From assembly GCA_949948895.1 (NCBI GenBank), contig CATLHE010000007.1:1-64000 (forward strand): DNA of 64,000 bases. The letters are read 5' to 3'. The position numbers and the translations under genes are program-made. Every line of letters begins with the position of its first letter. Positions within the stretch are counted from its first letter, which is position 1. The stretch comes from an uncultured Christensenella sp. (GTDB taxonomy: Bacteria > Bacillota > Clostridia > Christensenellales > Pumilibacteraceae). The notes beneath the pieces are model-generated. The model did not search any database. It saw nothing but the letters and a program-made list of their open reading frames with translations, and was not told the DNA's origin. Below are positions 1 to 8,153 of the stretch, in pieces.

Positions 1-371
1 AGTACGAACACGGAATAGAAGGAGGAAAGATCAACGGACAAACAGCGGAGTACGGGAACGGGAAGATAGAAATAAACGGCAAAGAGTACGTAAAGACGAA
101 TGAGAAGATATTGGTAATAGAGATAAACGATAAACGGTATGTAACTGACCGAACGACGGAGTATATGGAACTGAGACTGAAAGACACGAAAGTGATACTG
201 ACGGATATTATGACGGACGAAGTAATAGGCGAGTGGGAAGCGGAGGAAGAAATAAGCGAAGCAACGCTCGACGGGAAAACGCTGACTGGCATGCCCGACG
301 GCTGTGATACCGTATACTTTATCCTCGAGTCCGATCTCACTCACTCTGTCGGGTGGTTAAGCATTGCATGA
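1..371 (+). CDS. C-terminal part of an unrecognised protein (5' end outside window)
   Basis: One reading frame is open from base 3 to the TGA at 369-371, so this is the 3' part of a longer gene cut by the window edge. A TTG at 111 is in frame, but there is no reason to start there because the frame continues upstream. The visible 122 residues are hydrophilic and acidic, alternate short beta-like stretches with glycines, and have no membrane segment. The DNA is more A-rich than the genes that follow. I do not recognise the family. It runs towards the convergent mutM, with 18 bp between the stop codons and no clear terminator. Confidence 0.6.
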   Translation, partial: YEHGIEGGKINGQTAEYGNGKIEINGKEYVKTNEKILVIEINDKRYVTDRTTEYMELRLKDTKVILTDIMTDEVIGEWEAEEEISEATLDGKTLTGMPDGCDTVYFILESDLTHSVGWLSIA

Positions 372-389
372 TATGGAGGTGTTTATGCG

Positions 390-1217
390 CTATTCGTTAT
401 TCTGACAGTGCGGGCAGTAGTAACTGCTTCTCCCGCCTATGGTTTTGCGCTCGATGGCGGTTTTGCAAACATGGCACGGTTGACCCTGTTTACCGTACAC
501 TTGTAAGTACGGGGCGTTGCGATACTCTTTGCCGCGGCTTTTTATGTAGTCGTCAAACGAGATCTCGTTTTTTGCCGTAAAGTATAGCAGGCGTTCCGTC
601 ACCGCATTTGCGAGCCTTTTTGTCTCGTCTTCCGAGAGCGTGCAAAACGCTCGTTCGGGGTGGATCGTCGCGCAAAAACATATTTCGTCCGAGTAGATAT
701 TTCCGATACCCGCTATTATGCTTTGATCCAAAAGCGTCTGCTTGACGGAGCGTTTTACGGTTTTGTGTTTTTCGTTCAGCGCTTTGAACACCGCTTCTGC
801 GTCGAAGGGGTCGACTCCCAGCCTGTCCATGCCGCTTTGGTCTCTGCTGTTTTGTGCGGCGTACCAAAATCTGCCGAAGCGTCTTGTGTCCTCGTAGCGT
901 AGTTCGTTGCCGTCGTCCAATGCTAAAATAAGGTGAGTGTGTTTTTCGTACGGCGCGGCGCTTTTTTCTACCGTGAGACAGCCAGTCATGCGTAAATGTA
1001 CGGTAAGAGTGTCGCCGCTCATAAACATAAGCCGCAAAAATTTACCTCTTCGCGCGAAGTCGGTCACCGTTTGTCCTACGAGCGCGCTCGTAAACGTTTG
1101 CGGCTCGGGCGATGCTATCACTTGGGCGTTGCGGATATTTACGGCGGTTATCGTTCTGTTTTTTAAATGCGGCAGAAGCGTTCGCCGCACCGTTTCGACT
1201 TCGGGAAGTTCGGGCAT
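390..1217 (-). CDS. mutM: Formamidopyrimidine-DNA glycosylase (MutM/Fpg)
   Basis: Bifunctional DNA glycosylase/AP lyase that removes 8-oxoguanine and formamidopyrimidines in base excision repair. The 275-residue protein begins with the family hallmark PELPEVE, giving the catalytic Pro2 and Glu3. Lys59 lies in the conserved RRGKFL turn. A C-terminal zinc finger has Cys248, Cys251, Cys268 and Cys271, with the finger arginine at Arg263. Length is normal for the family. It is the last gene of a minus-strand run; its ATG sits one base past the stop codon of the radical SAM gene, so the two are probably translationally coupled. Bacterial Nei-type enzymes share the fold, but the motifs fit Fpg better. 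Confidence 0.95.
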   Translation of the reverse strand: MPELPEVETVRRTLLPHLKNRTITAVNIRNAQVIASPEPQTFTSALVGQTVTDFARRGKFLRLMFMSGDTLTVHLRMTGCLTVEKSAAPYEKHTHLILALDDGNELRYEDTRRFGRFWYAAQNSRDQSGMDRLGVDPFDAEAVFKALNEKHKTVKRSVKQTLLDQSIIAGIGNIYSDEICFCATIHPERAFCTLSEDETKRLANAVTERLLYFTAKNEISFDDYIKSRGKEYRNAPYLQVYGKQGQPCHVCKTAIERKTIGGRSSYYCPHCQNNE

Positions 1218-1218
1218 G

Positions 1219-2094
1219 TTATTCGCGCTTTACGGATTTTTTTACTTGTTCGTGAAAGAAGTAATTTACGACTACGGGCGGCGCGTCGAACGGGCGTTTA
1301 AGCGTGTCGTCGGCGCGTAAATACTCGAGCCCTGCGTTCAGGCAGTATTCGCGCATTTCGCGGTCGAGTTCCGCCCAATAGGTTTTGTCGCCTTTGCGAT
1401 ATATAGCGTCATACAGCGGAATGAGCGTCGGGTATTTCTCGGCGATATAACCGAGCACGGTCGGTTTGTAGTTGCCGCGCAAGTTGAGGTTTTCGAGCCA
1501 TACGAGATTGCAGATATTCTTGCACCTTTCTATTATCGCTTTGCAGTCGGTTATGCCGGGGAAGATAGGCGAGATGAAGCACGTCGTTCGTACTCCCGCG
1601 TCATGGAAGGCGCGCATAGCCGCTATGCGCCGCTCGATGCTCGCGGCGGCGTCCATATCGTTTTTGAAACTTTCGTCGAGCGTGTTTATCGACCACGATA
1701 CGCGGGCGTCGGGAAACGTTTTTATCAAGTCGAGATCGCGAAGTATCAAGTCGGACTTTGTCGCTATGGATATTTTCGCGCCGCTGTTTTGCAACTGCTT
1801 TAAAAGCGCTTGGGTGCGTTTGTATTTTTCCTCGGCGGGTTGATACGGGTCGGTCACGGAGCCTATGAAGAGTTCTTTTCCTTTATACCTGTCGGGGCGT
1901 TTTATATCGTCCCATTCCTTAATATCCAAGAACTCGCCCCATTCTTCGGGGTGACCCGTAAAGCGTTTCATAAACGAGGCGTAGCAGTATTTGCAGGCGT
2001 GCTCGCAACCCGTGTACGGGTTGACCGAGTAGTCGCATACGGGAAGATCGGATTTTGTTATTACGCTTTTGACTTTAGTTTCGTTGATTTGCAT
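1219..2094 (-). CDS. Radical SAM protein, SplB-related
   Basis: Radical SAM enzyme with the iron-sulfur motif Cys30-x3-Cys34-x2-Cys37, preceded by the NPYTGC context typical of the spore-photoproduct-lyase-like (SplB/Rv2578c) group. The 291 residues cover the partial TIM barrel, with FIGSVTDPYQP and IATKSD segments seen in that group. It should bind a [4Fe-4S] cluster and cleave SAM reductively; the substrate cannot be told. It is shorter than SplB (about 340 residues), so true spore photoproduct lyase activity is not claimed. The start lies one base from the stop of the nitroreductase gene, inside a MarR-led operon that ends with mutM, which is consistent with a DNA-damage or redox role. Confidence 0.85.
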   Translation of the reverse strand: MQINETKVKSVITKSDLPVCDYSVNPYTGCEHACKYCYASFMKRFTGHPEEWGEFLDIKEWDDIKRPDRYKGKELFIGSVTDPYQPAEEKYKRTQALLKQLQNSGAKISIATKSDLILRDLDLIKTFPDARVSWSINTLDESFKNDMDAAASIERRIAAMRAFHDAGVRTTCFISPIFPGITDCKAIIERCKNICNLVWLENLNLRGNYKPTVLGYIAEKYPTLIPLYDAIYRKGDKTYWAELDREMREYCLNAGLEYLRADDTLKRPFDAPPVVVNYFFHEQVKKSVKRE

Positions 2095-2095
2095 T

Positions 2096-2695
2096 TTACC
2101 ATTTATTCCAATGCGCTTTGTTTTCCGCGCTTGCCTGTACCTGCCTCGGCGTCTCGGTGTTTTCCGCGGCGTAGCCGAGCATTATCATGGCGGGAAGCAA
2201 ATAGCCGTCGGGTACTTGCATGTATTCTTTTATCTGCGCGGGTTCTTTTTTGACGGGAATATGCACGACCGAGCCCAAGCCTTCGGCGGTCGCCGCGAGC
2301 AGTATGTTCTCGGTCAAAGCCCAAGCCGCGCCGAAGTCCATCAAGCCGTAATCGTTGGAAGGATTCTTTAAGTCGTACTTGCATTTGAAATACGGCAGGA
2401 TCACGCAGGCGCTCTCTTCTATCATAGAACGCTGTTTGGGGTAGGCTATCTTGAACATTTCCTGTTGAGGCGTTTTGGGGTCTTTGATACTGCAATAGTA
2501 CGGCTTGACTATCTTAGCCAAGTCGCAGATTGTCGCTTTGTCTGTTATCGTTACGAGCTCCCATTGCCGTTGGTGGTTGGACGACGGCGCTTTGAGCCCT
2601 GCGTTCAAAATGCGTATGAGCGCGTCATGAGGCACGGGCTTGTTTTGAAACTGACGTATCGAACGCCGCTTTTCTATTACGTCGTAAAACTCCAT
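2096..2695 (-). CDS. Nitroreductase family protein (FMN-dependent)
   Basis: The 199-residue protein starts with the nitroreductase signature RRSIRQF, followed by the Pro-Ser-Ser-Asn-His FMN phosphate-binding region and a C-terminal GLGSVVHIP segment. Members are FMN-containing NAD(P)H-dependent reductases of quinones, nitro compounds or enones. The substrate is unknown. Its ATG overlaps the last base of the upstream marR gene, so the two are tightly coupled, a common arrangement for a MarR-controlled detoxification enzyme. No signal peptide or membrane segment is seen. Confidence 0.9.
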   Translation of the reverse strand: MEFYDVIEKRRSIRQFQNKPVPHDALIRILNAGLKAPSSNHQRQWELVTITDKATICDLAKIVKPYYCSIKDPKTPQQEMFKIAYPKQRSMIEESACVILPYFKCKYDLKNPSNDYGLMDFGAAWALTENILLAATAEGLGSVVHIPVKKEPAQIKEYMQVPDGYLLPAMIMLGYAAENTETPRQVQASAENKAHWNKW

Positions 2696-3144
2696 TATTC
2701 TATATCCTCGAATTTTTTCTCCATGATTTTCGTAAAATCCGCAGTGCGCCGCACGAGCTCTCTCGCGCTGTATAAATCGAGTTCGGCAAAAGCCAAGTTG
2801 TCGGCCCTGGCGGCGGGCGGTATTATTTTTCTTGCGTATTCGACGCCGCTCGGCGTAAAGCGTATCAGCTTATGCCGTCGGTCCTGCGCGGCTTCTTCCA
2901 AAACGACGAGACCTTTTTTCATAAACCTGTTTACGATAGCCGCTATAGTTTGCTTGTTTGCCGAAAGTCTGTCGCAGATATCTTTTTGTGTGACGCCGTC
3001 ATCCGCAAACCACAGTATGTCCAATACGAATAATTCGTTAGTTGTAAGCGCGTAGCGTCTGGCATATCTGCCGTAAACAGCATACTGTCGGTCGCGTAAA
3101 CGGCAGTATTCGTTTAAAAGTTTGTTTATTTCCGAGTTTATCAT
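2695..3144 (-). CDS. MarR family transcriptional regulator
   Basis: Winged-helix regulator of 149 residues with the MarR layout: an N-terminal dimerisation helix, helix-turn-helix around DGVTQKDICDRLSANKQ, a wing containing AAQDRRHKLIRFT (the family Asp-Arg pair), and a C-terminal helix. It leads the operon with the nitroreductase, radical SAM and mutM genes. I chose the ATG at 3144. A TTG at 3159 is in frame, but it lies between the operator and the -10-like TATATT (3155-3150), so it would not be transcribed. With that -10, transcription would begin at or next to the ATG and there is no Shine-Dalgarno sequence. Autorepression through the adjacent palindrome is likely. The ligand is unknown. 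Confidence 0.9.
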   Translation of the reverse strand: MINSEINKLLNEYCRLRDRQYAVYGRYARRYALTTNELFVLDILWFADDGVTQKDICDRLSANKQTIAAIVNRFMKKGLVVLEEAAQDRRHKLIRFTPSGVEYARKIIPPAARADNLAFAELDLYSARELVRRTADFTKIMEKKFEDIE

Positions 3145-3160
3145 AGAAAAATATACCAAA

Positions 3161-3180
3161 TTAGTCTGATATCATACTAA
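3161..3180. promoter_or_regulatory. Probable MarR operator
   Basis: A 20-bp palindrome with 10-bp arms, TTAGTCTGAT and ATCATACTAA, complementary at 9 of 10 positions. It lies 17 bp upstream of the marR start codon and overlaps the -35/spacer region upstream of TATATT (3155-3150, minus strand). MarR proteins typically bind 16-20 bp palindromes in their own promoters, so this is the expected autoregulatory site. Confidence 0.7.
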
Positions 3181-3318
3181 TTTTAGCATAAAAAATCCCG
3201 CAAAGCAAGCGGATTGACTATATAAGCTCAAAAAAACTGTTTATGTGCGGCGTTTATGGGCGTTTTCGGTCGGGTGCAAACCTATTATAGGCGGGCGAGC
3301 TATCTTTAAATAAAATAC

Positions 3319-3347
3319 TTGCGTTTAGCGTGCGCGCTTGGTATAAT
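3319..3347 (+). promoter_or_regulatory. Sigma-A promoter of the HelD-like gene
   Basis: TTGCGT (3319-3324), 17-nt spacer, TATAAT (3342-3347). It would give a leader of about 140 nt. The leader holds a widely spaced inverted repeat (3348-3363 against 3426-3441, 15 of 16 positions complementary) whose role is unknown. Confidence 0.75.
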
Positions 3348-3493
3348 AAATTCGGTATCATACTTGGGCGTTTTGTTCTTTGCCGTACCCGCGAGCGGGC
3401 GTTTGTTTTGCCGCGGATCGGCGGGGTATCATACCGAATTTTTCTTCGTTGCAAAAATGCTGTTATAGTCGGCATTTTTGCTATTTTAAAAGA

Positions 3494-5326
3494 ATGGATT
3501 TTTTCGATAGCGAAAATTTTAATGCGGAAGAGATAGCGGAAGAGCGCGAGCATTTGTCGCGCACGCTTTCGCTCATGCGCGAGCAGATAGAGCTGCTCGA
3601 AAACGACGGGTTCGCATACCGCACCGTCGATATTTACGATGAGCAGGATATCGAGGAGTACCGCACGGACAAGTTCCGTCACGACGAGCGCAAACTGACC
3701 GTCAAAATCTTGCGCGCCGCGCTTGGCACGCCGTATTTTGCGCGCATGAAACTGCGCCAGACAGGCGGAGCGATAATAGACGATACTCCGTCCATGACGC
3801 GCGCTCGGCAGTTATCGCAGGGCGGCGATCTGCCCGTCGACGCGGATATTTACGTCGGCGCGAACGTCGTGTTCTACAAAGACCGCATAATCGTTTACTC
3901 GCATAATTCGCCGCTCGGCAATCGCGTTTACGACCGTTTCGAGGACGGCGTTATCGAGTACGGCGGGTATAAGTACGAAGTGATATTCAGGCGGAAGTTC
4001 GATATCCGCGGCGGCGAGCTTAAAGCCGTGTTTCAGGATTATTCCAAGGACGGAGGCGGGGTGGTCTATGACAAGTTCCTCGCGCACATGCTGGCTGTCA
4101 AGCGTGGCGATAAGCGGCTGACCGATATTATCCCCACCATTCAAGCCAATCAGAACGCGATTATTACGCGCCCCGCCGACGAGAACTCGGTGGTGTGCGG
4201 TTGCGCGGGCTGCGGCAAGACGATGATACTTTTGCAGCGGCTCGAGTATCTTTCATTCAATAAAAAGCTCGATCTCGACCGCGCGGTGGTCATTGCGCCG
4301 TCCGAGCGGTATATAGAGCATATACAGCCGGTAGTGGACGATCTCATGATAGGTGCGGCGCGTAGGCTGACCATGCCTGAGCTGTACCGCGAGCTCATTC
4401 TGTCGCTTCGCGGGATCAAGGCATCGGCGCGGCGGGCGCTTGGCGTGCCGCTTACGGACGACGAGGCTTTGTCCCCGAGCGTGGTCGCGGAGTGCTATTC
4501 GGACAGCGTCAAGCGCAAGCTCATTGCCGCTTTGAAGCCAGCCAAACAGAGCTATGCGGCGCGGCTTGCAATTTACAGAGAGAAGCTTCGCGCGTACGAG
4601 GCGGAGCTGGCATGGGCGCGCGGCGCGCACGTGTCGGCTTCGGCGGAAAAGCCGTCCGCGCCCGTAGTCGCCGTCGACCTCGCAAGGTTGCCTATGATAC
4701 CCGATCTGGGCGCGGCGCTCTCGAAAGCCAAGCTGTATTTGCTGTTGACGGCGTACTGCTATATTTTGGGCAAGCCCGATTTTGATTGTGCGCTGTTCAT
4801 AGACGAGGGACAGGAGTACTACGTCAACGAGTACCGATTGCTCGCGGAGTGCACGCGCGCGACGGTCAATATTTACGGCGACGAGAACCAACAGCTCGAT
4901 CCGTCACGCGGCGTGGGGAGCTTTGATGCATTGAACGCGCTGTGGGATATGAAGCGGTACATGCTCAACGAGAACTACCGCAATGCGCAGGAGATAACGG
5001 AGTTTGTGAACGGCGAGCTCGGCATGAGCGTGACTTCACTCGGGCTTTCGGGCGGCAAGGTGGAAGGAATTGCGTTTAGCGATCTCGAGCGCGAGGCGTG
5101 CGCGGCTATGGCGGCGGGTGACCGTATTGCCGTTTTGTATTCGCCCGCGGACGCCTTGACGGCGAAAAAGCTCGCGGGCATGGGCGCGCTCTCGCGCGCG
5201 GTTTGCACGGTCAAGGATAGCAAGGGTTTGGAGTACGAGCGGGTGTATGCCTGCGGCGCGCTCACCGATAGGGAGAAGTACGTCGCGCATACGCGCGCGC
5301 TTTCCGAACTGTATATAGTCGAATAG
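3494..5326 (+). CDS. UvrD/Rep-family helicase, HelD-like
   Basis: Superfamily 1 helicase-like ATPase of 610 residues. An N-terminal coiled-coil (about residues 10-40, rich in Glu/Leu/Arg) precedes the ATPase, as in HelD proteins that push a coiled-coil into the RNA polymerase secondary channel. Walker A GCAGCGKT lies near residue 237, motif II as IDEGQ near 436, motif III around YGDENQQ, motif V-like VKDSKGLEYERV near 575, and motif VI HTRALSELY at the end. ATG at 3494 is the first start that begins with the coiled-coil; upstream codons come from a leader with no coding character. HelD recycles stalled RNA polymerase. The protein is shorter than Bacillus HelD (about 770), and a DNA-repair role cannot be excluded. 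Confidence 0.75.
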   Translation: MDFFDSENFNAEEIAEEREHLSRTLSLMREQIELLENDGFAYRTVDIYDEQDIEEYRTDKFRHDERKLTVKILRAALGTPYFARMKLRQTGGAIIDDTPSMTRARQLSQGGDLPVDADIYVGANVVFYKDRIIVYSHNSPLGNRVYDRFEDGVIEYGGYKYEVIFRRKFDIRGGELKAVFQDYSKDGGGVVYDKFLAHMLAVKRGDKRLTDIIPTIQANQNAIITRPADENSVVCGCAGCGKTMILLQRLEYLSFNKKLDLDRAVVIAPSERYIEHIQPVVDDLMIGAARRLTMPELYRELILSLRGIKASARRALGVPLTDDEALSPSVVAECYSDSVKRKLIAALKPAKQSYAARLAIYREKLRAYEAELAWARGAHVSASAEKPSAPVVAVDLARLPMIPDLGAALSKAKLYLLLTAYCYILGKPDFDCALFIDEGQEYYVNEYRLLAECTRATVNIYGDENQQLDPSRGVGSFDALNALWDMKRYMLNENYRNAQEITEFVNGELGMSVTSLGLSGGKVEGIAFSDLEREACAAMAAGDRIAVLYSPADALTAKKLAGMGALSRAVCTVKDSKGLEYERVYACGALTDREKYVAHTRALSELYIVE

Positions 5327-5337
5327 TTTTATTTTGT

Positions 5338-5366
5338 TTGCGTGCGCGGCGCGATTGTGGTATAAT
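5338..5366 (+). promoter_or_regulatory. Sigma-A promoter of purF
   Basis: TTGCGT (5338-5343), 17-nt spacer, TATAAT (5361-5366), giving a leader of about 45 nt. No purine riboswitch-like fold is seen in this short leader. Confidence 0.8.
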
Positions 5367-5419
5367 AGTCGAGCGACAAACGGAAGTCGTTAGTCAATAA
5401 ACTCACGGAGAAAAGCGTT

Positions 5420-6781
5420 ATGGTCCATGAAGAATGCGGAGTGATAGGCGCATACGATTTTGACGGCAGGGATATCGCCGCCGATCTTTATCACGGGTTG
5501 TACACATTGCAACACCGCGGTCAGGAGAGCTGCGGTATCGTTACCAATGATTACGTCAAGCTTTACAACGTCAAAGGCAAAGGGCTCGTGAACGAGGTAT
5601 TTAATAAAGACAATCTCGCGACGCTCAAAGGCAAGATCGGCGTCGGACACGTGAGGTACGGCGCGGGCGAGGACGAGGCGGTTCCGCCCATAATGTCGAG
5701 ATACTGCAAGGGTACGATGACGCTTGCCATGAACGGGCATATCTCCAATTACGAAGTGTTGCGTTCGGAGCTAGAACAGCGCGGCGCGATCTTTCAGTCG
5801 TCGTCGCATGCCGAGATGGTCATGAACATGATAGCCGTTGCGCGTACCAAGACGCACAGCGCGGAAGAAGCGGTGCTCGCCGCGGTCAAGCGTTTAGAGG
5901 GCGCGTACTGTATCGTGGTCATGTCGCCCAAGAAACTGATAGCCGTGCGCGATCCGCTCGGTATACGCCCGCTTGCGCTCGGTAAGCGCGGCAACAGCTA
6001 TTTCTTTGCGTCGGAGACTGCTGTGTTCGACGTGATCCGCGCGGAGAAACTTTGCGACGTTCTGCCCGGCGAGCTTATCAAGATAGACGATACCGGCGTC
6101 AATCATTACACGGATAACGTAGGCAAGATCAAGCCCGCGCACTGCGTGTTCGAGCATGTGTATTTTGCGCGGCCCGACAGCGTGCTCGACGGCGACAGCG
6201 TTTACCGTTCGCGCATCGGTATCGGACGCGAGCTTTACAAAGCGCACCCCGCCGAAGCGGACGTCGTTATCGGTGTGCCCGATTCGGGACTTCAGTTCGC
6301 GCTCGGCTATGCGTACGAGAGCGGGATACCGTACGGCGTGGGGCTCGTTAAAAACTCGTACGTCGGGAGAACGTTTATCCGCAGTACCGACGCGATACGG
6401 TACGAAGCGGTATCGATCAAGCTCAATGCGCTGCGCGACGCGGTTGAAGGTAAGGACGTTGTGCTCGTCGACGACTCGATAGTCCGAGGCACGACGTGCG
6501 CCAATCTTATAAGGCTTATCAAGGATGGCGGTGCGCGGCACGTACATATGCGCATTGCGTCGCCCGAGTTTTTATACCCGTGCAAGTTCGGCACGGATAT
6601 TCCAGACCGCTCGCAGCTGCTTGCCGCGCGCATGACCGTCGAGCAGATGTGCGATCATATCGGCGCGGACTCGCTCGGGTTTTTGCCGATAGACGCGTTC
6701 GAGCGCGTGGGGCTTGCGCCCGACAGGTATTGCAGCGCGTGCTTTACGGGCAAGTATCCTTCGGGTAAGTGCGGTAAATGA
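5420..6781 (+). CDS. purF: Amidophosphoribosyltransferase
   Basis: First committed enzyme of de novo purine synthesis: glutamine plus PRPP to 5-phosphoribosylamine. The N-terminal Ntn glutaminase domain starts after a short propeptide with Cys6 as predicted nucleophile. LQHRGQES and the HVRYG segment are canonical. The C-terminal phosphoribosyltransferase domain carries the PRPP loop VLVDDSIVRGTT near residue 347. All four cluster ligands of the Bacillus-type enzyme are present (Cys242, Cys388, Cys438, Cys441), so this is the oxygen-sensitive [4Fe-4S] form. Length 453 is normal. No other pur gene is in the window, so purF is detached from a pur operon; it overlaps the next gene by 4 bp. Confidence 0.96.
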   Translation: MVHEECGVIGAYDFDGRDIAADLYHGLYTLQHRGQESCGIVTNDYVKLYNVKGKGLVNEVFNKDNLATLKGKIGVGHVRYGAGEDEAVPPIMSRYCKGTMTLAMNGHISNYEVLRSELEQRGAIFQSSSHAEMVMNMIAVARTKTHSAEEAVLAAVKRLEGAYCIVVMSPKKLIAVRDPLGIRPLALGKRGNSYFFASETAVFDVIRAEKLCDVLPGELIKIDDTGVNHYTDNVGKIKPAHCVFEHVYFARPDSVLDGDSVYRSRIGIGRELYKAHPAEADVVIGVPDSGLQFALGYAYESGIPYGVGLVKNSYVGRTFIRSTDAIRYEAVSIKLNALRDAVEGKDVVLVDDSIVRGTTCANLIRLIKDGGARHVHMRIASPEFLYPCKFGTDIPDRSQLLAARMTVEQMCDHIGADSLGFLPIDAFERVGLAPDRYCSACFTGKYPSGKCGK

Positions 6782-7515
6782 CGGACGGTATGCAGCAAAC
6801 GCCGCAGACGGCGCGCGAACGGTTCCATGAAGCGCTCGTCGAAAAGGCAAGCGCTGTCAAGTGCGTGCGCAACGACGTTTTTACGGTCAAGTATTGGCAG
6901 CTCGCGCTCAATTTTGTTTTGGGCGGCGGCGCGGTCGCGCTTATGATACTGTCGATGGTGTTTGACGGCGCGGTCTCTATGATTTGCTTGGCGGTCGCGG
7001 CGGGGCTCGCGGTCATTGTTGCGGTGTATAATCTTTTGATGCGCGCGCGCGTGCAGATGAGTTTTTTGCAGTACACCGCTCGCGACGGGGATAGGCGGTA
7101 TTGCTATCGGATACTCAATAAGAACAGGTCGCTGTTTACCGACGGCGAGAACGTTATCGAGTTCGATCGCGGCAGGTTTCTTATCGACGACGGGCTCGAG
7201 TACCCGCAGTATCGGTTTGATTTTTTTGCCGATATGGATGCGACGGTGCGGATAGGCAAGCCCGACCGAGAGATCTATAAGGGTACGCTCGATTGCGGCG
7301 GTAAAACGCTTAGGTGCAAGATAGTATTTAAAAACGGCGTGCCGTTCTACGGAACGGTGGGCGGCGCGCGGATCAAGTATTTCGACGTCAACGATACCAA
7401 AGAGAAGTTTGTTGTGCCGCAGGAGCTTATCGACGCGATCAAAGCGGCGAACGTCGCCGTGCCCAAGCTTGCGGGCGTGACCGTTAAAGCGGCGGTAAAC
7501 GCCACCAAACAGTAA
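6778..7515 (+). CDS. Two-helix membrane protein of unknown function
   Basis: The ATG overlaps the purF stop (ATGA), so it is probably co-translated with purF. The 245-residue protein has two adjacent transmembrane helices (about residues 42-90, rich in Ala/Val/Leu/Gly), then a soluble C-terminal domain predicted to be beta-rich, with a repeated pattern of aromatic, Gly and Asp residues. This resembles a PH-like or YcxB-type membrane-anchored domain, but I cannot assign it. There is no signal peptide. The coupling with purF need not mean a purine role. A repeat cluster begins right after its stop codon. Confidence 0.75.
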   Translation: MTDGMQQTPQTARERFHEALVEKASAVKCVRNDVFTVKYWQLALNFVLGGGAVALMILSMVFDGAVSMICLAVAAGLAVIVAVYNLLMRARVQMSFLQYTARDGDRRYCYRILNKNRSLFTDGENVIEFDRGRFLIDDGLEYPQYRFDFFADMDATVRIGKPDREIYKGTLDCGGKTLRCKIVFKNGVPFYGTVGGARIKYFDVNDTKEKFVVPQELIDAIKAANVAVPKLAGVTVKAAVNATKQ

Positions 7516-8153
7516 CAAGCCAAAGGCTTGGCGAATGTCGTGTGTTGACGGAAACGGTGATTTGAGGTTGCACCCGACCAAGCACGGTTTGGATGATTGT
7601 CGCCAAGCACAGCTTGGATATCTGTCGTGTATCGACTTTTGCGTTGGAATGGCTGTGCACCCGAATAAGAGTTGGGTAAATATACATGTTAGTATGGAGT
7701 GTCGGTGTCGGCGCTCTTTTTTGTTTTGTGATGTTTTATTTGGGTATGTTGCGATTGGTTTAACGTTTACGCTATGCGGCGGTTCGCTTGGATCCTTCGG
7801 CTTCGCCTCAGAATGACAAAAGAAAATAAGCTCCGCTCTTATTCGGGTGATACAAAAAATAAAACGTTTACGCTAACACACGACAGACATCCAAGTTGTA
7901 CTTGGTCGGGTGTTACAATAAACAAATCACAAATGTAAACACACGACAGACATCCAAGCTGTGCTTGGCGGAGCGCAGTGGGCTGCGCTTCCTACGGAAA
8001 GATGACGATATGTAACGCCATTATTCGGGTGATACAAAAAATAAAATGCTTACGCAAACACGCGACAGATATCCAAGTTGTACTTGGTCGGGCGTAACGT
8101 AAAATAAATCACAAACGTAAACACACGACAGGCGTCCAACATTTGGTTGGGGG
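7516..8153. repeat. Intergenic composite repeat cluster 1
   Basis: No gene is seen in these 638 bp. On the left, plus-oriented units begin flush with the stop codon of the upstream gene: hairpin CAAGCCAAAGGCTTG, then GTCGTGTG, about 30 variable bases, then CACCCGA (7566); a second unit has hairpin CCAAGCACAGCTTGG and CACCCGA near 7661. In the centre is the module with CTTCGGCTTCGCCTCAG (about 7785-7816). On the right, four inverted units (TCGGGTG to CACACGA) near 7834, 7907, 8023 and 8088 end in hairpin CCAACATTTGGTTGG, which touches the 3' end of the convergent gene. A GTAGG/GCGCTCC-type segment lies near 7970-8000. Confidence 0.8.

Noticed and set aside
5366..5420. Purine riboswitch before purF or the purine permease
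   Set aside because: Both leaders are too short (about 25-50 nt) for the aptamer.
7730..7830. Integron attC sites (GTTTAAC-like motifs in the central modules)
   Set aside because: No paired inverse/core sites at the right spacing, no cassette ORFs and no integrase.
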